From Pseudomonas sp. M30-35 (GTDB lineage Bacteria > Pseudomonadota > Gammaproteobacteria > Pseudomonadales > Pseudomonadaceae), in the NCBI RefSeq assembly GCF_002163625.1, contig NZ_CP020892.1, positions 4,712,001 to 4,776,000 on the forward strand: a DNA stretch of 64,000 nucleotides. Reading direction: 5' to 3'. Below are positions 51,957 to 61,968 of the stretch, piece by piece. Position 1 is the stretch's first letter, and each line of letters opens with the position of its first letter. The notes below the pieces were generated by a model. That model was not told where the DNA came from. It ran no database searches and saw only the letters and a list, made by a program, of their open reading frames with translations. The translations under genes and the position numbers were made by a program.

Positions 51957-53657
51957 TTAACCCGCTGCCATCAGTGGATCGCTGATGCCGATACCGTACA
52001 TCGCAATCATTGTCAGGCTACCGGCTGCCAAGAGGTAATACAGGGTTGGCAATATGGTCTTGCGCATGGTGATGCCCTCACGTCCCAGCAATCCGACAGT
52101 TGCAGACGCTGCCACCACGTTGTGAATGGCGATCATATTACCTGCTGCGGCACCAACCGATTGTGCGGCAACCATCATAGCCCCAGAAACCCCGAGCAAA
52201 TGCGCAGCGTTGAACTGGAACTGCGAAAGCATCAGGTTGGACACAGTGTTTGAACCCGCAATGAACGCACCCAAACCACCCACTGCCGGGGCAAAGAATG
52301 GATAGATACTGCCCACGCTATCAGCGACCAGTTGCGCCATAGCGACTGGCATCGATACCAGGTCGGAACCGTTGACGCCCGAGTTAATCAAAATACGCAC
52401 CATCGGGATGGTGAAGATCAATACGAAACCGGCGCCCAGAAGCGTGCGGCTCGACTCACTCAGCGCGGCTTTCATTTCACTGAAACGCATGCGGTGCAGG
52501 AAGAATGTAACCAAGACCACCATGCACAGAATGCCGCCGGGCAAGTACAAAGGCTCCAGCGTACCGGAGACGCCTGTTTCGCCCAGAATATCCTTCCAGC
52601 CAAAACTTACCGACAACAATGCGGCTTTAAGTTCTGGGAAAACCCGTGATGCCACCAAAAATATCGCCAGCAGCAGGTACGGCGCCCAAGCCATACGCAC
52701 AGAAATCGGCGCTTTACCGGCCAAGTCCTCGATTTTCATCTCTAACTTACCCATCCACTCGGCTGGCCAGTCTTTGGCCTCAGCAAAGTCCCAGGCTTGT
52801 TTAGGCAGGAGGAAGCCCGCTTTAGCAGCTGGGATGACGATGGCCAAACCAACCATTGCCCCGATCATTGACGGGAATTCCGGGCCGAGGAAGACGCCAG
52901 CAGCCATGTATGGAATGACGAAGCACAGGCCGCAGAAGATGGCGAATGGCGCCATCACCAAACCTTCTTTCCAAGACTGATTTTTACCGAAGAAGCGGGT
53001 CATGATCGAAATCATGATCAGCGGCATGAGAATACCAATGAGGCCGTGGGTGATAACCACACGCGAGACGATCATCTGGAAGAAGACGTCCCAGTTGCTG
53101 CCCAAAGTGATCAATTGCTCGCTAAGACCGGCCTTATCCAAACCGCCAGTAACCCCCACCAGCATTGGCGTACCAACCGCACCGAATGACACCGGCGTCG
53201 ATTGCACCATCATGCCCAGAACCACCGCGGCCAACGCAGGGAAGCCCAGCGCGACCAGCAACGGTGCAGCGACTGCTGCCGGAGTACCAAAGCCCGAGGC
53301 CCCTTCGATAAAGCAACCAAACAGCCACGCCACGATCAACGCCTGCACCCGACGGTCCGGGCTAATGCCGGAGAAGCCGCGGCGAATGGCGCTGATACCG
53401 CCCGAATGCTTGAGGGTGTTCAACAGCAGGATCGCACCGAAGATAATCCACAAGATAGCAGCAGTCAGAATCAACCCCTGCAAGCTTGAGGCAACGATCC
53501 GGACAACGGACATGTCCCACGCCGAGAGACCAATGATTGCGGTGAGGATAAAAACCACGGGCATTGCGTATTTGGCTGGCCAGCGGAAGCCAATCAGTAA
53601 TACGCCCGCAAGTATCAATGGCACAAAGGCCAATATGGACAACAGTGTTTGACTCAT
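51957..53657 (-). CDS. glcA: Lactate/glycolate permease family transporter, likely GlcA
   Basis: This 566-residue LctP-family symporter has about a dozen membrane segments. Family features are [59 protein letters not shown] and [19 protein letters not shown]-lactate permease LldP and glycolate permease GlcA belong to this family; I prefer glycolate because malate synthase G and glcDEFG follow upstream on the same strand. AAGGAACC lies before the chosen ATG. An A-rich CA motif at 53670-53677 overlaps the leader. It is last in the glycolate gene run. Confidence 0.85.
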   Translation of the reverse strand: MSQTLLSILAFVPLILAGVLLIGFRWPAKYAMPVVFILTAIIGLSAWDMSVVRIVASSLQGLILTAAILWIIFGAILLLNTLKHSGGISAIRRGFSGISPDRRVQALIVAWLFGCFIEGASGFGTPAAVAAPLLVALGFPALAAVVLGMMVQSTPVSFGAVGTPMLVGVTGGLDKAGLSEQLITLGSNWDVFFQMIVSRVVITHGLIGILMPLIMISIMTRFFGKNQSWKEGLVMAPFAIFCGLCFVIPYMAAGVFLGPEFPSMIGAMVGLAIVIPAAKAGFLLPKQAWDFAEAKDWPAEWMGKLEMKIEDLAGKAPISVRMAWAPYLLLAIFLVASRVFPELKAALLSVSFGWKDILGETGVSGTLEPLYLPGGILCMVVLVTFFLHRMRFSEMKAALSESSRTLLGAGFVLIFTIPMVRILINSGVNGSDLVSMPVAMAQLVADSVGSIYPFFAPAVGGLGAFIAGSNTVSNLMLSQFQFNAAHLLGVSGAMMVAAQSVGAAAGNMIAIHNVVAASATVGLLGREGITMRKTILPTLYYLLAAGSLTMIAMYGIGISDPLMAAG

Positions 53658-53669
53658 TAGGTTGGTTCC

Positions 53670-53677
53670 TTGTTTTT
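53670..53677 (-). promoter_or_regulatory. Candidate Hfq/Crc CA motif at glcA
   Basis: On the minus strand the leader reads AAAAACAA, matching AANAANAA, directly before AAGGAACC and about 13 nt before the ATG. A repressor bound here would block ribosome access. The motif is seen; repression by Crc is inferred. Confidence 0.5.
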
Positions 53678-53844
53678 TTTGTGAACCACATATTTTCCGG
53701 GTCTTACCCGGCGCCACGCACTTAGCCCCGCGTGGTCTACGCAGGACTATGTGGCGTCGACCCCAGCGTATAGCCGAGGTCGGCGCCAATGCTCAAAAGC
53801 CCCGACTGCTAAAAGCGGTCGGGGCCTGGTATTACGGTTGTTGC

Positions 53845-56025
53845 TTAGCCATGCTGCTGCTTGAAGCGCTGACGCCAGGCATGCAGCAAAGGCTCGGTAT
53901 AGCCGCTCGGTTGTTCTCGCCCCTTGAACACCAGGTCACTCGCGGCTAAATACGCCGCAGACTGAGCAAACTCTGGCGCCATCGGCCGGTATAACGAATC
54001 GCCAGCATTCTGTTGGTCAACCACCGCCGCCATGCGCTGCAAACTCGCTTCAACCTGCTGCGGGCTGACAATACCGTGACGCAACCAATTGGCGATGTGT
54101 TGGCTGGAAATACGCAAAGTTGCGCGATCTTCCATCAAGCCAACGTTGTGAATATCCGGTACTTTCGAGCAACCAACACCTTGTTCAACCCAACGAACAA
54201 CATAGCCGAGAATTCCTTGGCAGTTATTGTCCAGCTCTTGCTGGATATCACTTTCACTCCAGTTTGGTTCAGCCGCAACCGGCACCGTGAGCAAGTCTTT
54301 AAGCAGACCATTGCGTTGCGCATTAAGGTCGATCAGCTCCAATTCGCGCTGCACCACTTGCACATCAACTTGATGGTAATGCAGGGCATGTAATACCGCC
54401 GCTGTTGGTGAAGGCACCCACGCGGTATTAGCCCCGGCTTTTGGGTGACCGATTTTTTGCACCAGCATGTCGGCCATCAAATCCGGCATTGCCCACATGC
54501 CCTTACCGATTTGCGCTTTACCGCGCAGACCACAAGCCAGACCTACCAACACGTTGTTACGTTCGTAGGCTTGAATCCACGGCGTCGACTTCATATCGCC
54601 TTTGCGCAGCATCGGCCCAGCTTCCATCGCCGTGTGCATTTCATCGCCAGTGCGATCAAGAAAACCGGTGTTGATAAACGCCACGCGCGAAGAAGCCGCG
54701 GCAATACAGGCCTTGAGGTTAACGCTGGTGCGACGCTCCTCATCCATGATGCCCATTTTCAAGGTGTTCTTGGCCATCCCCAGCAAGGACTCGATACGGC
54801 TAAATAGCTGATCAGCAAAGGCGACCTCAGCCGGGCCATGCATTTTTGGTTTGACGATATACACACTGCCGGTGCGCGAGTTGCCCTTGCGTTGCAGGTC
54901 ATGCAGGGCAATCAGGCTGGTCATCACCCCGTCAAGAATTCCCTCGGGAATCTCATTGCCATGGCCGTCGAGAATCGCCGGATTGCTCATTAGATGGCCG
55001 ACGTTACGCACGAACATCAGCGAGCGACCGTGCAATGTCAGCTCTGCACCCGAACCCGTCTGGTATTTACGATCAGGATTGAGTCGGCGAACAATCTGCT
55101 TGCCGCCCTTCTCCAGCGCTTCGCTCAGGTCGCCTTTCATCAAACCGAGCCAGTTGCGATAAATCACAACTTTGTCGTCAGCATCAACAGCTGCAACCGA
55201 GTCTTCGCAATCGAGAATGGTCGAAAGCGCCGCTTCAACCAGCAAGTCTTTAACACCTGCAGCATCGGTTTGGCCGATTGGACTGCTCGGGTCAATTTGA
55301 ATTTCAATGTGCAGGCCATGGTTCCTCAGCAGGACTGCGTTGGGCGCATCGGCTGAGCCCTGCAGGCCAACGAACTGCTCGGGCGCTTTCAAACCAACCG
55401 ATGAGCCGTCTTGCAAGCCAACTTGCAACTGGCCGCCAACAACGCTGTAGCGCACCGAATCAGCATGCGAGCCGCGGGCTAATGGCGCAGCTTGATCGAG
55501 CACGGTACGCGCAAAGGCAATCACCTTGGCGCCTCGCACTTGGTTATAGCCCGGCCCCTTGGTGGCGCCATCAGCCTCGGATATAGCATCAGTGCCGTAG
55601 AGCGCGTCATACAACGAGCCCCAGCGCGCATTTGCCGCATTCAATGCGTAGCGCGCATTCATCACCGGCACCACCAGCTGCGGTCCTGCCTGGCTGCTGA
55701 TTTCAGTGTCTACATCAGTGGTGCTGACGCTGACTGTTTCCGGCTGCGCCTGCAGGTAGCCAATCGACTCTAAAAACGTGCGATAAGCTGGCATGTTGGT
55801 GACTGGGCCCGGATTAGCACGGTGCCAGTTATCCAGTTCAACTTGCAGGCGATCGCGTTCAGCCAATAGCTCGCGATTAAGCGGTGCCAGGTCGTGCACC
55901 AACGCATCAAAACCTGCCCAGAAAGCCTCGGACTCAATCCCTGTGCCCGGCAGCACTTCATCGTCGACAAAACGCTTGAGGTTGTCAGCTACTTGCAAGC
56001 GCTGGCAATTTATCCGGTTAGTCAT
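53845..56025 (-). CDS. glcB: Malate synthase G
   Basis: This 726-residue enzyme condenses glyoxylate with acetyl-CoA to malate. It is the usual length for isoform G (about 720-730). Characteristic segments are [20 protein letters not shown], the glyoxylate/acetyl-CoA site [48 protein letters not shown] and the C-terminal [20 protein letters not shown] lies eight bases before the chosen ATG (a GTG two codons earlier is less likely). It follows glcG by 58 bp and completes glyoxylate disposal. Confidence 0.97.
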   Translation of the reverse strand: MTNRINCQRLQVADNLKRFVDDEVLPGTGIESEAFWAGFDALVHDLAPLNRELLAERDRLQVELDNWHRANPGPVTNMPAYRTFLESIGYLQAQPETVSVSTTDVDTEISSQAGPQLVVPVMNARYALNAANARWGSLYDALYGTDAISEADGATKGPGYNQVRGAKVIAFARTVLDQAAPLARGSHADSVRYSVVGGQLQVGLQDGSSVGLKAPEQFVGLQGSADAPNAVLLRNHGLHIEIQIDPSSPIGQTDAAGVKDLLVEAALSTILDCEDSVAAVDADDKVVIYRNWLGLMKGDLSEALEKGGKQIVRRLNPDRKYQTGSGAELTLHGRSLMFVRNVGHLMSNPAILDGHGNEIPEGILDGVMTSLIALHDLQRKGNSRTGSVYIVKPKMHGPAEVAFADQLFSRIESLLGMAKNTLKMGIMDEERRTSVNLKACIAAASSRVAFINTGFLDRTGDEMHTAMEAGPMLRKGDMKSTPWIQAYERNNVLVGLACGLRGKAQIGKGMWAMPDLMADMLVQKIGHPKAGANTAWVPSPTAAVLHALHYHQVDVQVVQRELELIDLNAQRNGLLKDLLTVPVAAEPNWSESDIQQELDNNCQGILGYVVRWVEQGVGCSKVPDIHNVGLMEDRATLRISSQHIANWLRHGIVSPQQVEASLQRMAAVVDQQNAGDSLYRPMAPEFAQSAAYLAASDLVFKGREQPSGYTEPLLHAWRQRFKQQHG

Positions 56026-56083
56026 CTTCACATCTCCATTAATTACGACTGGGCCGACGCGCGGGCCGGGCTCTCAAATCAAT

Positions 56084-56485
56084 TCAAATCAGGCTTTGCA
56101 CACCCGCTTTAGCCACTTGTGCGTCCTGTTCGGCTTTAACGCCAGAAACACCGATTGCACCGACCACGTGACCATCAATAATCACCGGCACCCCGCCCTC
56201 CAGAGAGGTCAACAGCGGTGCCGACAGAAAAGCGTTGCGCCCACCATTGACCATGTCTTCATAACCCTTGGACTCGCGACGTCCCAGCGCCGAGCTACGC
56301 GCTTTTTCAGTGGCGATGTAGGCACCAATTGGCGCGCAACCATCAAGACGCTCCAGCGCCAGCGGATGGCCACCGTCATCAACCACGGCAATGCTCACCG
56401 CCCACTGGTTTTGCTGAGCCTCGGTACGTGCTGCAGCGATCATTCGGTTAACTTCCTGCTGGCTCAAGATAGCTTTGGTTTGCAT
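56084..56485 (-). CDS. glcG: GlcG/HbpS-family protein
   Basis: This 133-residue protein shows the GlcG pattern: MQTKAILSQQEVNRMIAAAR, VSIAVVDDGGHPLALERLDG, ATEKARSSALGRRESKGYED and the C-terminal GGVPVIIDGHVVGAIGVSG. Members bind haem or corrinoids in other contexts; in glc operons the role is unknown. AGGA lies eight bases before the chosen ATG, 10 bp after the glcF stop, so translation is likely linked. Confidence 0.93.
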   Translation of the reverse strand: MQTKAILSQQEVNRMIAAARTEAQQNQWAVSIAVVDDGGHPLALERLDGCAPIGAYIATEKARSSALGRRESKGYEDMVNGGRNAFLSAPLLTSLEGGVPVIIDGHVVGAIGVSGVKAEQDAQVAKAGVQSLI

Positions 56486-56495
56486 GACATAGATC

Positions 56496-57713
56496 CTAAT
56501 TAAGGGCTTCTTCAACCAGCTCGATCCAGTGTCTAACTGGCGTGCGTCCTGCACCATCCAAGTGGGTCTGACAGCCAATGTTGGCGGTGACGATGACCTC
56601 GGGTTTACCGCTCTCAAGGGCATTCATCTTGTTGTCCCGTAGCTGTTTCGACAGCTGCGGCTGGGTCAATGAATAGGTGCCAGCGGAGCCGCAGCAAAGG
56701 TGGCTATCAGGCACGCTGGTGAGGTTGAAGCCAATCCGGCCAAGCACGTTCTCAACGGCACCACCGAGCTTTTGCGCATGCTGCAGTGTGCACGGACAAT
56801 GGAATGCCAAGCGCATGTCTGAATCAGCGCCGAGCGCTTCAACGGGCTCATCGCGCAACACCTCGACCAAATCTTTGGTGAGCGCACTGACGCGTTCGGC
56901 CTTGGCTGCATAAGCTGGATCGTGTTTGAGCATGTGCGCGTAGTCCTTAACGAAGGCGCCACAACCGCTGGCGGTCTGCACTATCGCCTCGGCGCCAGAC
57001 TCTATGGCTGGCAACCAGGCATCAATGTTGCGCCGGGCGCGGTCAAGGCCAGCGTCCTGCGCATTCAAGTGGTAATCCACCGCGCCGCAGCAACCGGCCT
57101 GTTGAATCGGCGTCACGCTGATGCCTAATTTATCCAGCACCCGTGCCGCTGCCGCATTGGTATTCGGCGATAACCCCGGCTGCACGCAGCCTTCGAGCAT
57201 CAACACCCGGCGAGCATGGGTCACTGCTGGTCGCGTTTTAGCCGGGCGAACTTCACGCGGCAATTTGTGCTTCAAGGTTTCCGGCAACAGCGGACGAAAC
57301 ACCCGCCCAACCTGAGTCAGTGATTTAAACAAAGCCGGACGCGGCGTTAGCAGTCGCAGGCCCTCACGCAACATGCGATCACTGGCTGAGCGCGGCACCG
57401 CGGCATCAACTACAGCACGACCGATATCCAGCAGGTTGTGATAGTCAACGCCTGAAGGACAGGTGGTTTCGCAGTTACGACAGGTCAAACAGCGATCCAG
57501 GTGTTGCTGGGTCTTAGCCGTGACCTCATGGCCTTCGAGCACTTGCTTGATCAGATAAATACGCCCGCGCGGGCCATCCAGTTCATCACCCAACAATTGA
57601 TAGGTTGGGCAGGTCGCATTGCAAAATCCGCAATGCACGCACGAGCGCAAAATACTCTCGGCTTCTTCAGCACGCGGCAGACGCTTGGCTTGTTCGCTTA
57701 GATTGGTCTGCAC
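56496..57713 (-). CDS. glcF: Glycolate oxidase iron-sulphur subunit GlcF
   Basis: This 405-residue subunit carries two [4Fe-4S] clusters: CVHCGFCNATCPTY (about 26-39) and CLTCRNCETTCPSG (about 75-88). Two C-terminal CCG-domain motifs follow, in AGCCGAVDYH and HLCCGSAGTYS. It passes electrons from the GlcD/GlcE flavin part to the membrane. The start is GTG (MQTNLSEQAKRLPRAEEAES), three bases after glcE. It sits between glcE and glcG in the operon. Confidence 0.96.
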   Translation of the reverse strand: MQTNLSEQAKRLPRAEEAESILRSCVHCGFCNATCPTYQLLGDELDGPRGRIYLIKQVLEGHEVTAKTQQHLDRCLTCRNCETTCPSGVDYHNLLDIGRAVVDAAVPRSASDRMLREGLRLLTPRPALFKSLTQVGRVFRPLLPETLKHKLPREVRPAKTRPAVTHARRVLMLEGCVQPGLSPNTNAAAARVLDKLGISVTPIQQAGCCGAVDYHLNAQDAGLDRARRNIDAWLPAIESGAEAIVQTASGCGAFVKDYAHMLKHDPAYAAKAERVSALTKDLVEVLRDEPVEALGADSDMRLAFHCPCTLQHAQKLGGAVENVLGRIGFNLTSVPDSHLCCGSAGTYSLTQPQLSKQLRDNKMNALESGKPEVIVTANIGCQTHLDGAGRTPVRHWIELVEEALN

Positions 57714-57716
57714 AGC

Positions 57717-58781
57717 TTAAACCTCGGGATACATGCGGCCAGGGTTGAAGATCCCTTGCGGGTCCAGCTGGGTTTTTAACTGACGGTGATAACGCGCCAG
57801 AGGTGCACTCAACGGTGGCATCGGGCTGTCGCTTGCGCCCATGGTGAAACAGGTCGCATGGCCGCCAACTTCACTGACAATCTGGCGAATCGACTGGGCA
57901 TCGCTATCAGACTTCAACCAGCGCTGCGCTCCCCCCCAATCAATCAATTGCTCACCCGGCAGTGCTAACGCGCCGGTGTTGTTCGGTACTGAAATGCGCC
58001 ACAGTGGTTTTTCACTGCGGAAAAACGGCAGCTGATGTTCATTGAGTTGCTGCCAGTAATCGTCATCCAGCAACTCGCAGCTCAAACGCTCGCGAGCCGA
58101 GGCAACCGAACCCTCGCCGCCCTCAAGGCGCAGATGCAGAGCGTTATCGTGATAACTCGCGGCGCTGATCGGAATCGGTTGTTGGCCCCATTCAGCCAGG
58201 TTTTTCAGGGCTGTGTTGACATCAACCTCAAAGCGCAGACTGACGCACTCACGCGGCTTGGGCAGTACCTTCAGCGACACTTCGGTGAGCAGCCCAAGGC
58301 AACCAAAGCTGCCAGCCATCAACCGTGAAACGTCGTAACCGGCGACGTTTTTCATCACTTCGCCACCAAAGCGCAGATGCTTACCAAAACCGGTGATAAC
58401 GCGAGTGCCCAGCACTAAATCACGTACCGCACCCGACCACGGCCTGCGTGGACCTGACAAGCCCGCCGCGACCATGCCGCCGACAGTTGCGCCTTCCGCA
58501 AAGTGTGGAGGCTCGCAGGTGAGCATCTGACCGGCTTCATCCAGCGCGGCTTGCAAATCAACCAGCGGCGTACCGGCGCGAGCCGTGATCACCAGCTCAG
58601 TTGGGTCGTAACTGACAATGCCGCAATGAGCGCGGGTATCGAGCACTTCACCTTCGACCTTGCGGCCCAGAAAAGCTTTGCTGTTAGCCCCTTGAATACG
58701 CAGTTTGGTGCCGCTATTGAGGGCCTGATTCACTTGTTCAAGCAGCGCAGTACTGGCGTCTGCATCATGGCGCACAACCAT
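57717..58781 (-). CDS. glcE: Glycolate oxidase FAD-binding subunit GlcE
   Basis: This 354-residue protein has an FAD-binding PCMH domain at about 1-180: RIQGANSKAFLGRKVEGEVL, VGGMVAAGLSGPRRPWSGAV, RDLVLGTRVITGFGKHLRFG, GGEVMKNVAGYDVSRLMAGS. It works with GlcD and GlcF to oxidise glycolate. Its ATG overlaps the glcD TGA by one base (TGATG), so the two are translationally coupled. Confidence 0.96.
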   Translation of the reverse strand: MVVRHDADASTALLEQVNQALNSGTKLRIQGANSKAFLGRKVEGEVLDTRAHCGIVSYDPTELVITARAGTPLVDLQAALDEAGQMLTCEPPHFAEGATVGGMVAAGLSGPRRPWSGAVRDLVLGTRVITGFGKHLRFGGEVMKNVAGYDVSRLMAGSFGCLGLLTEVSLKVLPKPRECVSLRFEVDVNTALKNLAEWGQQPIPISAASYHDNALHLRLEGGEGSVASARERLSCELLDDDYWQQLNEHQLPFFRSEKPLWRISVPNNTGALALPGEQLIDWGGAQRWLKSDSDAQSIRQIVSEVGGHATCFTMGASDSPMPPLSAPLARYHRQLKTQLDPQGIFNPGRMYPEV

Positions 58782-60280
58782 CAAAAACGCTCCAGTTCGG
58801 GAAATGGCAATTGACCGTGATGCACGTGCATCGAGCCGAACTCGGCGCAGCGGTGCAAGGTTGGAATGTTCTTGCCCGGATTGAGCAAACCACTGGGGTC
58901 AAACGCCGCTTTCACTGCATGGAACAAGGTCAGCTCATCGCTGTTGAACTGCGAACACATCTGATTGATTTTTTCGCGGCCGACGCCGTGTTCGCCAGTG
59001 ATGCTGCCACCGACCTTGACACACAACTCGAGAATTTTGCCGCCCAGCGCCTCAGCGCGTTCAAGCTCGCCCGGCTGATTGGCATCAAACAGAATGAGCG
59101 GATGCATATTGCCGTCACCGGCATGGAATACGTTGGCCACGCGCAGGCCGTACTCTTCGGAAAAATCGGCAATGCCTTTAAGCACTCCAGGCAATTCGCG
59201 GCGCGGGATGGTGCCATCCATGCAGTAATAATCCGGCGAGATACGCCCCACTGCCGGGAAAGCATTCTTGCGTCCGGCCCAGAACTTAACCCGCTCGACC
59301 TCGTCACGGGCCAGACGCACCTCAGTTGCACCAGCAGCCTCAAGCACCTGCTTGACCCGTTCGCAGTCGGCGTGAACATCGGCTTCAACGCCATCGAGTT
59401 CACAGAGCAGGATTGCTTCGGCATCCACCGGGTAACCGGCATGAATAAAGTCTTCGGCGGCGCGAATCGCCAGGTTGTCCATCATCTCCAAGCCGCCGGG
59501 AATAATCCCTGCAGCAATGATGTCGCCAACGGCGCGCCCGGCTTTCTCAACCGAGTCGAAGCTGGCCAGCAAGACCTTGGCAACCTGCGGCTTGGGCAAC
59601 AGCTTGACCGTCACTTCGGTGACAATCCCGAGCATGCCTTCAGAACCGGTAAACAGCGCCAGCAAATCAAAGCCTGGTGAATCCAGAGCATCGCTACCCA
59701 AGGTCATACGCTCACCTTCAACGGTGAGGATTTCGACTTTAAGCAGGTTGTGAACGGTTAAGCCATATTTCAAGCAATGCACGCCACCGGCATTTTCGGC
59801 GACGTTGCCGCCAATCGAGCAAGCAATTTGCGAAGATGGATCGGGGGCGTAATACAAATCGAAAGGCGCGGCAGCTTGCGAGATTGCCAGGTTTCGCACA
59901 CCCGGCTGCACGCGAGCGAAGCGCCCCGCCGGATCGATTTCGAGAATTTTGTTGAAGCGCGCCATGACCAGCAGAATGCCCTGCTCTAAAGGCAAAGCGC
60001 CGCCAGACAATCCTGTGCCAGCACCGCGTGCGACAACCGGAACCTGGCGCTGATGGCAAATCTTTAGCAGGGTTTCGACTTGTTCAATGTGCTCGGGCAG
60101 GACCACCATCATAGGTGTGGTGCGGTACATCGACAGGCCATCGCATTCGTATGGCTTGAGGTCTTCTTCAGTGTGCAGCACGTCGAGATCAGGCAAACGT
60201 GCTTGCAGTTCATTCAATAGCGCTGCCTTATCGACCTTAGGCAGTACACCATCGACTCGCTCGTCGTAAACAATGCTCAT
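58781..60280 (-). CDS. glcD: Glycolate oxidase subunit GlcD
   Basis: This 499-residue flavoprotein is the catalytic subunit that oxidises glycolate (and possibly D-lactate) to glyoxylate. The FAD domain (about 50-230) has VPVVARGAGTGLSGGALPLE, VAENAGGVHCLKYGLTVHN and GSEGMLGIVTEVTVKLLPKP. The C-terminal oxidase domain has HAGDGNMHPLILFD and GSITGEHGVGREKINQM. It is the first gene of glcDEFGBA, divergent from glcC across 251 bp with two operators. A CA motif lies in its leader. Confidence 0.97.
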   Translation of the reverse strand: MSIVYDERVDGVLPKVDKAALLNELQARLPDLDVLHTEEDLKPYECDGLSMYRTTPMMVVLPEHIEQVETLLKICHQRQVPVVARGAGTGLSGGALPLEQGILLVMARFNKILEIDPAGRFARVQPGVRNLAISQAAAPFDLYYAPDPSSQIACSIGGNVAENAGGVHCLKYGLTVHNLLKVEILTVEGERMTLGSDALDSPGFDLLALFTGSEGMLGIVTEVTVKLLPKPQVAKVLLASFDSVEKAGRAVGDIIAAGIIPGGLEMMDNLAIRAAEDFIHAGYPVDAEAILLCELDGVEADVHADCERVKQVLEAAGATEVRLARDEVERVKFWAGRKNAFPAVGRISPDYYCMDGTIPRRELPGVLKGIADFSEEYGLRVANVFHAGDGNMHPLILFDANQPGELERAEALGGKILELCVKVGGSITGEHGVGREKINQMCSQFNSDELTLFHAVKAAFDPSGLLNPGKNIPTLHRCAEFGSMHVHHGQLPFPELERF

Positions 60281-60308
60281 GGCAGGCTCATTTCAACAGC
60301 AGCATTTT

Positions 60309-60316
60309 TTGTTATT
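60309..60316 (-). promoter_or_regulatory. Candidate Hfq/Crc CA motif at glcD
   Basis: On the minus strand the leader reads AATAACAA, matching AANAANAA, followed by AAAAATG, about 29 nt before the glcD ATG. A Crc/Hfq target is inferred. Confidence 0.45.
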
Positions 60317-60392
60317 GCCGGTGCACAAAATGCACAGACTCGTTATGCAGCCATGTTTAAGCCTCTACAAACTTAGCGTCTAGCACTAAGAC

Positions 60393-60409
60393 AACTGGTA
60401 CGACCAGTT
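60393..60409. promoter_or_regulatory. GlcC operator, glcD-proximal
   Basis: The palindrome AACTGGTACGACCAGTT has the pattern ACTGGT-N3-ACCAGT, identical in its arms to the site at 60503. GntR/FadR-type regulators (PdhR, LldR, GlcC) bind TGGTnnnACCA. It lies 113 bp before the glcD ATG, consistent with control of the operon promoter. Confidence 0.7.
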
Positions 60410-60502
60410 TGTTAGCGGTAGGTCTTATTGATCTCACCCTATAAACCCCACAATCATTGAGCATTGGGTATATATTGATCAGACCTTGAACAACAATTAA
60501 AA

Positions 60503-60517
60503 ACTGGTCCTACCAGT
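60503..60517. promoter_or_regulatory. GlcC operator, glcC-proximal
   Basis: ACTGGTCCTACCAGT lies 14 bp before the glcC ATG and overlaps its leader. Two such exact arms in one divergent gap strongly suggest GlcC binding, here probably autoregulation. Confidence 0.7.
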
Positions 60518-60531
60518 GACCAAGGACGCAA

Positions 60532-61305
60532 ATGCCTATAGAAACCACGACTGCCCGGCGCCAGGTTTGCGATGTGGTTGCCGAACGAATTGAACGTCTT
60601 ATCGTTGATGGCGTGCTTAAGGTTGGCCAGCCGCTGCCTTCGGAACGACGCCTGTGCGAGAAGCTCGGTATCTCCCGCTCAGCCCTGCGTGAAGGGCTGA
60701 AGGTATTGCGCGGGCGCGGCATCATCGACACCGCTCAAGGCCGCGACTCACGTGTGGCGCAACTTACCGGCACCCGTGATGCCAGCCCGCTGATGCACTT
60801 GTTCAGCTCACAACCGCGCACCCTGTTTGATCTGCTGGAAGTGCGTGGCCTGCTTGAGGCTGAATCGGCGCGCTTGGCCGCCCTGCGCGGCACCGATGCA
60901 GATTTTGTGTTGCTGACCCGGCGTTATGAAGAAATGCTCGCCGCGCACAGCGACACCCGCGAAATTGATGCCCGCGAACATGCACGGCTCGACCATGCGT
61001 TCCACATCGCCATTTGCGAGGCATCGCACAACCCGGTGCTGCTGCACACCCTGCAATCGCTGACTGACCTGATGCTTAACTCGGTGTTTGCTTCGGTCAA
61101 TAACCTCTACCACCGCCCGCTGCAAAAACGCCAGATCGACCGCCAACATTCACGGCTGTATCACGCGGTAATCGAGCGCCTGCCAGAGCAAGCGCAACGC
61201 GCCGCACGCGAACATATCCACAGCATCCGTGACAACCTGCAAGACATTGAGCTTGAAGAGCAACGTCTCGTGCGCGCGACCATGCGCCTTGAGGGCTGGG
61301 CATGA
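60532..61305 (+). CDS. glcC: Glycolate-responsive GntR/FCD regulator GlcC
   Basis: This 257-residue regulator has an N-terminal GntR winged helix (about 12-78: GQPLPSERRLCEKLGISRSA, LREGLKVLRGRGIIDTAQG) and a C-terminal FCD ligand domain (about 95-230). The FCD metal-binding histidines are in DHAFHIAICEASHN and near QHSRLYHAV. AAGGA lies five bases before the ATG. It is divergent from glcD and, by family knowledge, activates the glc operon with glycolate. Two palindromes in the gap fit its binding. Confidence 0.94.
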   Translation: MPIETTTARRQVCDVVAERIERLIVDGVLKVGQPLPSERRLCEKLGISRSALREGLKVLRGRGIIDTAQGRDSRVAQLTGTRDASPLMHLFSSQPRTLFDLLEVRGLLEAESARLAALRGTDADFVLLTRRYEEMLAAHSDTREIDAREHARLDHAFHIAICEASHNPVLLHTLQSLTDLMLNSVFASVNNLYHRPLQKRQIDRQHSRLYHAVIERLPEQAQRAAREHIHSIRDNLQDIELEEQRLVRATMRLEGWA

Positions 61306-61357
61306 ATAAACAGCGTGATAAACTCGCGCACCTCAAAAACACTGGTGAATCAACCTC

Positions 61358-61912
61358 GTGCCTTCAGCTGCGCTAGCCCACCCACCACGCTGGTTTACCG
61401 CCAGCCAACTTCAGCCTTCGCCAAGTGACCAGGTGCACGACTGGTTGTTTGTTAATCAGGACTCGCTGACTCAGCGCCTGACAACCTTGTCTGCGGACAA
61501 TTTCAGTGTGACGCCACTCAGCGAAGGCTGGCAGCGCATGCGCAACGATGAGTGCGCAGCATTGGGTGTTGCCGATGGCAGCCAAGGCTGGGTGCGCGAG
61601 GTGTATTTGCGCGGCCACGGTGAGCCTTGGGTATTCGCCCGCAGTGTCAGCGCGCGCAGTGCACTTGAAGGCTCTGGGCTGGCATTGGCCCAACTCGGCA
61701 CCCGCTCACTCGGTGAATTATTGTTCAGTGATCACGCCTTTGATCGCGGTGAACTGCACGCCTGTCATTACCCGGGCGCATGCTTGCCGAAAGAGGTGCG
61801 TGCAGAGCGGCTGTGGGCCCGACGCTCATGTTTTAGCCGGGGCAAGCTGGCGATTTTAGTCGCTGAAGTTTTTTTGCCAGCGTTCTGGGCGGCAACGCAA
61901 ATCGAACGGTAA
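61358..61912 (+). CDS. ubiC: Chorismate pyruvate-lyase
   Basis: This 184-residue enzyme makes 4-hydroxybenzoate from chorismate, the first step to ubiquinone. Typical segments are WVREVYLRGHGEPWVFARSV, GTRSLGELLFSDHAF and the C-terminal ARRSCFSRGKLAILVAEVFL. Start is GTG at 61358 with no good SD; it is the best fit to family length. It is followed by ubiA 56 bp later. Confidence 0.94.
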   Translation: MPSAALAHPPRWFTASQLQPSPSDQVHDWLFVNQDSLTQRLTTLSADNFSVTPLSEGWQRMRNDECAALGVADGSQGWVREVYLRGHGEPWVFARSVSARSALEGSGLALAQLGTRSLGELLFSDHAFDRGELHACHYPGACLPKEVRAERLWARRSCFSRGKLAILVAEVFLPAFWAATQIER

Positions 61913-61968
61913 GTCAGTCGGGCATACTGCCCGTATAATCCGCGCAACTGCCACGGAGAAAGCGCTCG

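Noticed and set aside
58811..59680. 289-codon plus-strand frame opposite glcD
   Set aside because: glcD is unambiguous with FAD and oxidase motifs; the opposite frame has no motif or SD.
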